This document shows, in pieces, positions 60,969 to 64,000 of a DNA stretch of 64,000 nucleotides. The DNA is from Atlanticothrix silvestris CENA357 (GTDB taxonomy: Bacteria > Cyanobacteriota > Cyanobacteriia > Cyanobacteriales > Nostocaceae), in assembly GCF_016056295.1 (NCBI RefSeq), contig NZ_JAECZB010000081.1:22973-86972 (forward strand), in the 5' to 3' direction. Made by a program: the position numbers and the translations under genes. The notes under the pieces are model-generated. The model ran no database searches. It saw only the letters and a program-made list of their open reading frames with translations, and was not told the origin of the DNA. Numbering within the stretch: position 1 is the first letter of the stretch; every line of letters starts with the position of its first letter.

Positions 60969-63113
60969 TTAAGGGTTTAAAAAATCCCGATGTTCCCCTG
61001 GAAGTTGGCTCAACTCTTCCGGGGTTCCTGTTAATTTGAGTTCGCCTTTATCTAACAGCACAATCCAATCAGCGCGTTGAATTACTCTGGGACGGTGACT
61101 AATCATAATCGTAGTTTTGCCTTGACGATGAGCCAGTAGTTTATCGAGTACCTCGGCTTCTGTTACTGGGTCGAGTGCGCCTGTAGATTCATCTAAAATT
61201 AACACGGGTGGATCTGTAACAATAGCACGAGCGATCGCTAATCTTTGTCTTTGTCCGCCAGAGAGATTTGCACCAAACTCACCCAGAACAGTCTGATATT
61301 TGTCAGGTAGTTCGCTGATAAAGTCGTCAGCACAGGCAATCTGGCAGGCGTTGACTATTTGTTCCAAAGTCACATCAGGGTAGCTAAGGCGGAAATTATC
61401 AAGAATTGAACGGCTCCAAAAGTGCGCTTCTTGGGGTACAAGTACAACTTGCTGACGCAGACATTCTAGAGAGATATCAGATTGGTTATACTTGCCAAAA
61501 CGAATATTTCCAGATTGCAGTGTATAAAGATTGGCAATCAATTTTGCTACTGTACTTTTACCATAACCAGATTTACCAACTAATGCCGTGACTTTACCAC
61601 CGACGATGGTAAGAGAGAAATCTTGCAGTAAATCTACTCGACCGGCATGATGAAAGCTCAGTTTCTGACAAATAATATTAGCGTTATAAGTTATTTTGAC
61701 CCAATCTAGAGGGGCATTATTTCGACTTTCTGGTGTTGTATCGATGATGTCGTTGAGGCGTTGGCTGGCTGTTTGGACACGGGCAAATTCGTCAACAAAG
61801 TTGATTACTGTACTAATCAAAGCTGTAAAGTTGCGATTCATACCGTTGAATGCCAAAAGTTGACCAATAGTGAGTTCTTGGCGAATTACCAAAACACCAC
61901 CAAAGCAGAGTATGGCGAGAGAACCTAACCCTGATATCAGGGTAGAAAAAACACCATTTACAATCCCAATCTGCAATAGTCCGAAGGTGACATTTGCCAA
62001 ACGGCCGAAACGGCTTTGCAGTTCCCCCCAAGCTTGAGGAGACGCATTGGTAGTTTTTAAGGTTAAGGCTCCCTTAAAGGTTTCAACTAACAGTCCTTGG
62101 TTTTCTGTATCGGTGACTAACACATCACGAGTTTTTTGTTGTAAAGCAGGTAAGAAAACTATGGTAGATAAACTCATGAGCAAAGCCACACCAATGGCGG
62201 CAATAGTCAACTGCCAACTATAAATCAGCATTAACCCCAAGGACACCAAAGCAATAAATAACTCACTAGGTAAAGTGGTAACTATCTGAGAAACTAGTAA
62301 ATTAATTTCTCGAATGTCCCGTAAGCGGCTGACAATTTCGCCACTGCGATGAGATTCGTAATAGCTTAAAGGAAGTTGTAAAATAGCCCTGCCAAATTCC
62401 AACGCCAACCCTAATTCTAGACGTTGAGCAAAATGAGCTACCAAATGTGCTTGAATCAAGCGCAGCAAACTACTAAAAAGAATCATAGCAGCAGTAGCGA
62501 TCGCCACTGTTACTAGTAGTTCTGTATCTCTCCGCACTAGTACATCATCTGTAAGTACCTGAATTAGCAGAGGAAATGCTAAAGAAAGCAGTCCAATTAC
62601 CAAGTTCAAGGGTAGAACTTCTGCAACTAAATTGCGATAATACCAAATACGCCGAAAAAAGCGCCCAAAGCCAGCAATTTGATCGTTAGGTTGTTCCCAG
62701 AAGCGGCTTTCATCAGGCACTAACAGCAGCATTACCCCATTCATCCAAGACTCTGTAAGTGCCTTACGATTAAGATAGCGCACACCTACTGCTGGATCTG
62801 CAACTATATATTTTTTACCTTTACACCCATGCAGCACAACCCAGTGATAGCCTTTCCAATGGATGATAGCAGGAAGAGGAACTTCTTGGAGATGATCAAT
62901 CAACTGGGGTGTAGCTTTGACAGAACGGGCATTAAAGCCTAAAGATTCCGCCCCTCGACGTAACCCTAAAAGTGTTGTTCCTAGCTGCCCTGTACCAACT
63001 ACCTCCCGAACACGCGAGATAGCAAAGGTACATCCGTATGTTTTAGCTACGGTAGCAAGACAAGCTGCACCGCAGTCTTCTTCACTGTGTTGCAGAACAA
63101 TTGGATATCTCAT
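60969..63113 (-). CDS. C39-peptidase-containing ABC exporter for double-glycine peptides
   Basis: 714 residues from the ATG at 63113. The frame is open to 63218, but the shared TGATG with the HlyD stop fixes the start. Residues 1-130 are a C39 cysteine peptidase: C14 in LQHSEEDCGAACLATVA, H in HWVVLHGCKG and D in ADPAVGVR. Six membrane helices follow, then the ATPase with Walker A GKSGYGKSTVAKL, signature LSGGQRQRLAIARAI, Walker B VLILDESTGALDP and SHRP. It should cut leaders after Gly-Gly and export the peptides coded at 56400-60912. It was translationally coupled to an HlyD adaptor, now truncated. Confidence 0.9.
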   Translation of the reverse strand: MRYPIVLQHSEEDCGAACLATVAKTYGCTFAISRVREVVGTGQLGTTLLGLRRGAESLGFNARSVKATPQLIDHLQEVPLPAIIHWKGYHWVVLHGCKGKKYIVADPAVGVRYLNRKALTESWMNGVMLLLVPDESRFWEQPNDQIAGFGRFFRRIWYYRNLVAEVLPLNLVIGLLSLAFPLLIQVLTDDVLVRRDTELLVTVAIATAAMILFSSLLRLIQAHLVAHFAQRLELGLALEFGRAILQLPLSYYESHRSGEIVSRLRDIREINLLVSQIVTTLPSELFIALVSLGLMLIYSWQLTIAAIGVALLMSLSTIVFLPALQQKTRDVLVTDTENQGLLVETFKGALTLKTTNASPQAWGELQSRFGRLANVTFGLLQIGIVNGVFSTLISGLGSLAILCFGGVLVIRQELTIGQLLAFNGMNRNFTALISTVINFVDEFARVQTASQRLNDIIDTTPESRNNAPLDWVKITYNANIICQKLSFHHAGRVDLLQDFSLTIVGGKVTALVGKSGYGKSTVAKLIANLYTLQSGNIRFGKYNQSDISLECLRQQVVLVPQEAHFWSRSILDNFRLSYPDVTLEQIVNACQIACADDFISELPDKYQTVLGEFGANLSGGQRQRLAIARAIVTDPPVLILDESTGALDPVTEAEVLDKLLAHRQGKTTIMISHRPRVIQRADWIVLLDKGELKLTGTPEELSQLPGEHRDFLNP

Positions 63114-63394
63114 CACAAATCTGTCAGTAGTCTTGCCTTGCGTAATATAAACTTCAATACAGTCTCTTGACGGGAAATAATATCTGCTCTTCCTTCCATA
63201 CCCAATTGGAGCGTACACTTTTGTTTTCCAGCAGTTAATTCTCTACTTTCTGGCTGAATAGTGACCTCGTAAGTACCTGTTTTTGCATTATTACTCTTGA
63301 CATCTGGAGTAGGAAGTATATTTGTGTAGCTGATTGTAAATATCGCATCTGGAGAAATATCTTTGACTCTGCCCGAAAGAGTACCATAAACCAA
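63113..63394 (-). pseudogene. HlyD-family adaptor, 3' fragment only
   Basis: The 93 residues YGTLSGRVKDISPDAIFT and so on to LQLGMEGRADIISRQETVLK are the C-terminal end of an HlyD/membrane fusion protein: barrel-sandwich exit and last beta domain. The full gene would be about 400-500 residues. A TGA in frame just before the TTG at 63394, and the start of IS4-type DNA beyond it, show that the 5' part is lost. Its stop overlaps the exporter's start (TGATG). Without the N-terminal membrane anchor the adaptor should be inactive. Confidence 0.75.
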
Positions 63395-63461
63395 TACGGT
63401 TCAGTTAAGGCTCAAAATCATGTAAATTAGGCATTGTTACCAAGAATGGAAATTAAGTGCC

Positions 63462-64000
63462 GTGCATCTGAGGGATTTTTCATTGGTGTCTCCTGATATA
63501 CAAAATACTGAGTTGCTGAAAGCAATCGAAATGGCTATTCCAGCAACGGCAATTGAACAGGCGATCGCTAATACCAAAACCGAAGAGGAACGCACGCGAT
63601 CGCTACCAGCGCAGTTAATGGTCAGTCTGGTAATAGCAATGAGCCTGTGGTCGAGAGATTCGATGCGGGATGTACTCAAAAACTTAGTAGATGGTCTTTC
63701 TGTGGCATGGGTAAAAGTTGGCAAATATTGGCGAGTCCCTTGTAAATCAGCAATTACCCAAGCTCGACAAAGATTAGGTGCAAAGGTGATGAGCCAATTG
63801 TTTCATCAGCTGGTAAAACCAATGGCAACGGGTGATACATTGGGATGGATAGTGATTGAAGTTGCTGGTGTGGGAATTTATGGCCTACTTGCTTTATTGG
63901 GGCTGCGTTATTCAAACTGGTGGCTGATGTTAGGTTGGATGGCTCATCCACTTTGGGACATCGGGCTACATTTAGTTAATCAAGGTTCAGTATTTACTCC
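63462..64000 (+). pseudogene. IS4-family transposase N-terminus fused to a membrane-protein fragment
   Basis: From GTG 63462 an unbroken frame runs off the right edge. Residues 1-123 (SLWSRDSMRDVLKNLVDGLS, YWRVPCKSAITQARQRLGAK, SQLFHQLVKPMAT) are the N-terminal domain of IS4-type transposases. At about 63831 the sense changes without a frame break to an unrelated hydrophobic protein, IVIEVAGVGIYGLLALLGL and LGWMAHPLWDIGLHL, a small membrane protein type of unknown function. The DDE catalytic part of the transposase is absent. This looks like a deletion or recombination join between an IS remnant and another gene. Confidence 0.65.

Noticed and set aside
1..64000. tRNA or rRNA genes
   Set aside because: No cloverleaf-type GTTCRANNC arm with matching acceptor stem or rRNA-like sequence was noticed on either strand by eye; a covariance-model scan would be decisive.

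Overview
This window looks like chromosomal DNA of a filamentous, probably heterocyst-forming cyanobacterium of the Nostocales. That is inferred from abundant HIP1-type GCGATCGC octamers, heptamer-based short tandem repeats between genes (such as ATGCCCA, GGGTAAA and CATTAGT units), tandem Ser/Thr kinases with a zinc-ribbon N-terminus, a multi-PAS/GAF histidine kinase and clusters of double-glycine peptide precursors. No rRNA, tRNA or CRISPR array was recognised.

Layout. 1-6.7 kb: a broken DUF1345-like membrane gene, an AMP-forming acyl-CoA-ligase-like gene, two paralogous Ser/Thr kinases and a DIP1984-like gene. 7-11.4 kb: dnaJ and dnaK in one direction, then an M28 peptidase. 11.5-14.3 kb: an AT-rich, decaying type II restriction-modification island (frameshifted methyltransferase, broken endonuclease). 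14.3-21.2 kb: bestrophin-like channel, shattered beta-lactamase-family gene, ComFB-like gene with a clear terminator, renalase-like flavoprotein, YaaW-like protein and O-antigen-ligase-like membrane protein. 21.6-25.9 kb: an accessory patch with an MBL-fold remnant, a tyrosine phosphatase, a GNAT gene flanked by repeats and an attC-like palindrome, an ArsR regulator and an IS5-family element sitting just ahead of a PpiC isomerase gene. 26.4-30.3 kb: two consecutive FAD oxidoreductases and a PstS-like binding protein with an in-frame stop. 30.8-38.2 kb: hopanoid genes (shc, hpnB), tmk, small conserved genes including a retropepsin-like protein, a glutaredoxin carrying a repeat insertion, a 21-bp tandem repeat and murE. 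38.4-46.9 kb: three histidine-kinase genes, one of 1926 residues. 47.4-54.9 kb: a dynamin-like GTPase, a 1136-residue Hsp70/actin-fold ATPase and a third protein of unknown function. 55.2-63.4 kb: an AraC regulator, eleven small double-glycine precursor genes, a serine hydrolase, a C39-peptidase ABC exporter and the 3' end of an HlyD gene cut off by an IS4-type transposase fragment.

How the genes work together. DnaK and DnaJ form a chaperone pair. shc makes the hopanoid skeleton and hpnB, divergent from it, belongs to the same pathway. The 41-47 kb kinase and the 40 kb receiver-kinase probably form one signalling operon. The C39 exporter should cleave the leaders after Gly-Gly and export the peptides coded beside it, but its HlyD adaptor is truncated here, so export would need an adaptor from elsewhere. 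The dynamin-Hsp70-third-gene block resembles in architecture the poorly understood SrfB/SrfC gene pairing of proteobacteria and is the best candidate for an undescribed system; the multi-precursor peptide cluster and the attC-like cassette are the next most interesting.

The window also contains many broken genes (DUF1345, methyltransferase, endonuclease, beta-lactamase family, MBL fold, PstS, HlyD, IS4). This suggests ongoing decay of accessory DNA, although isolated stops or frameshifts could also be sequencing errors.
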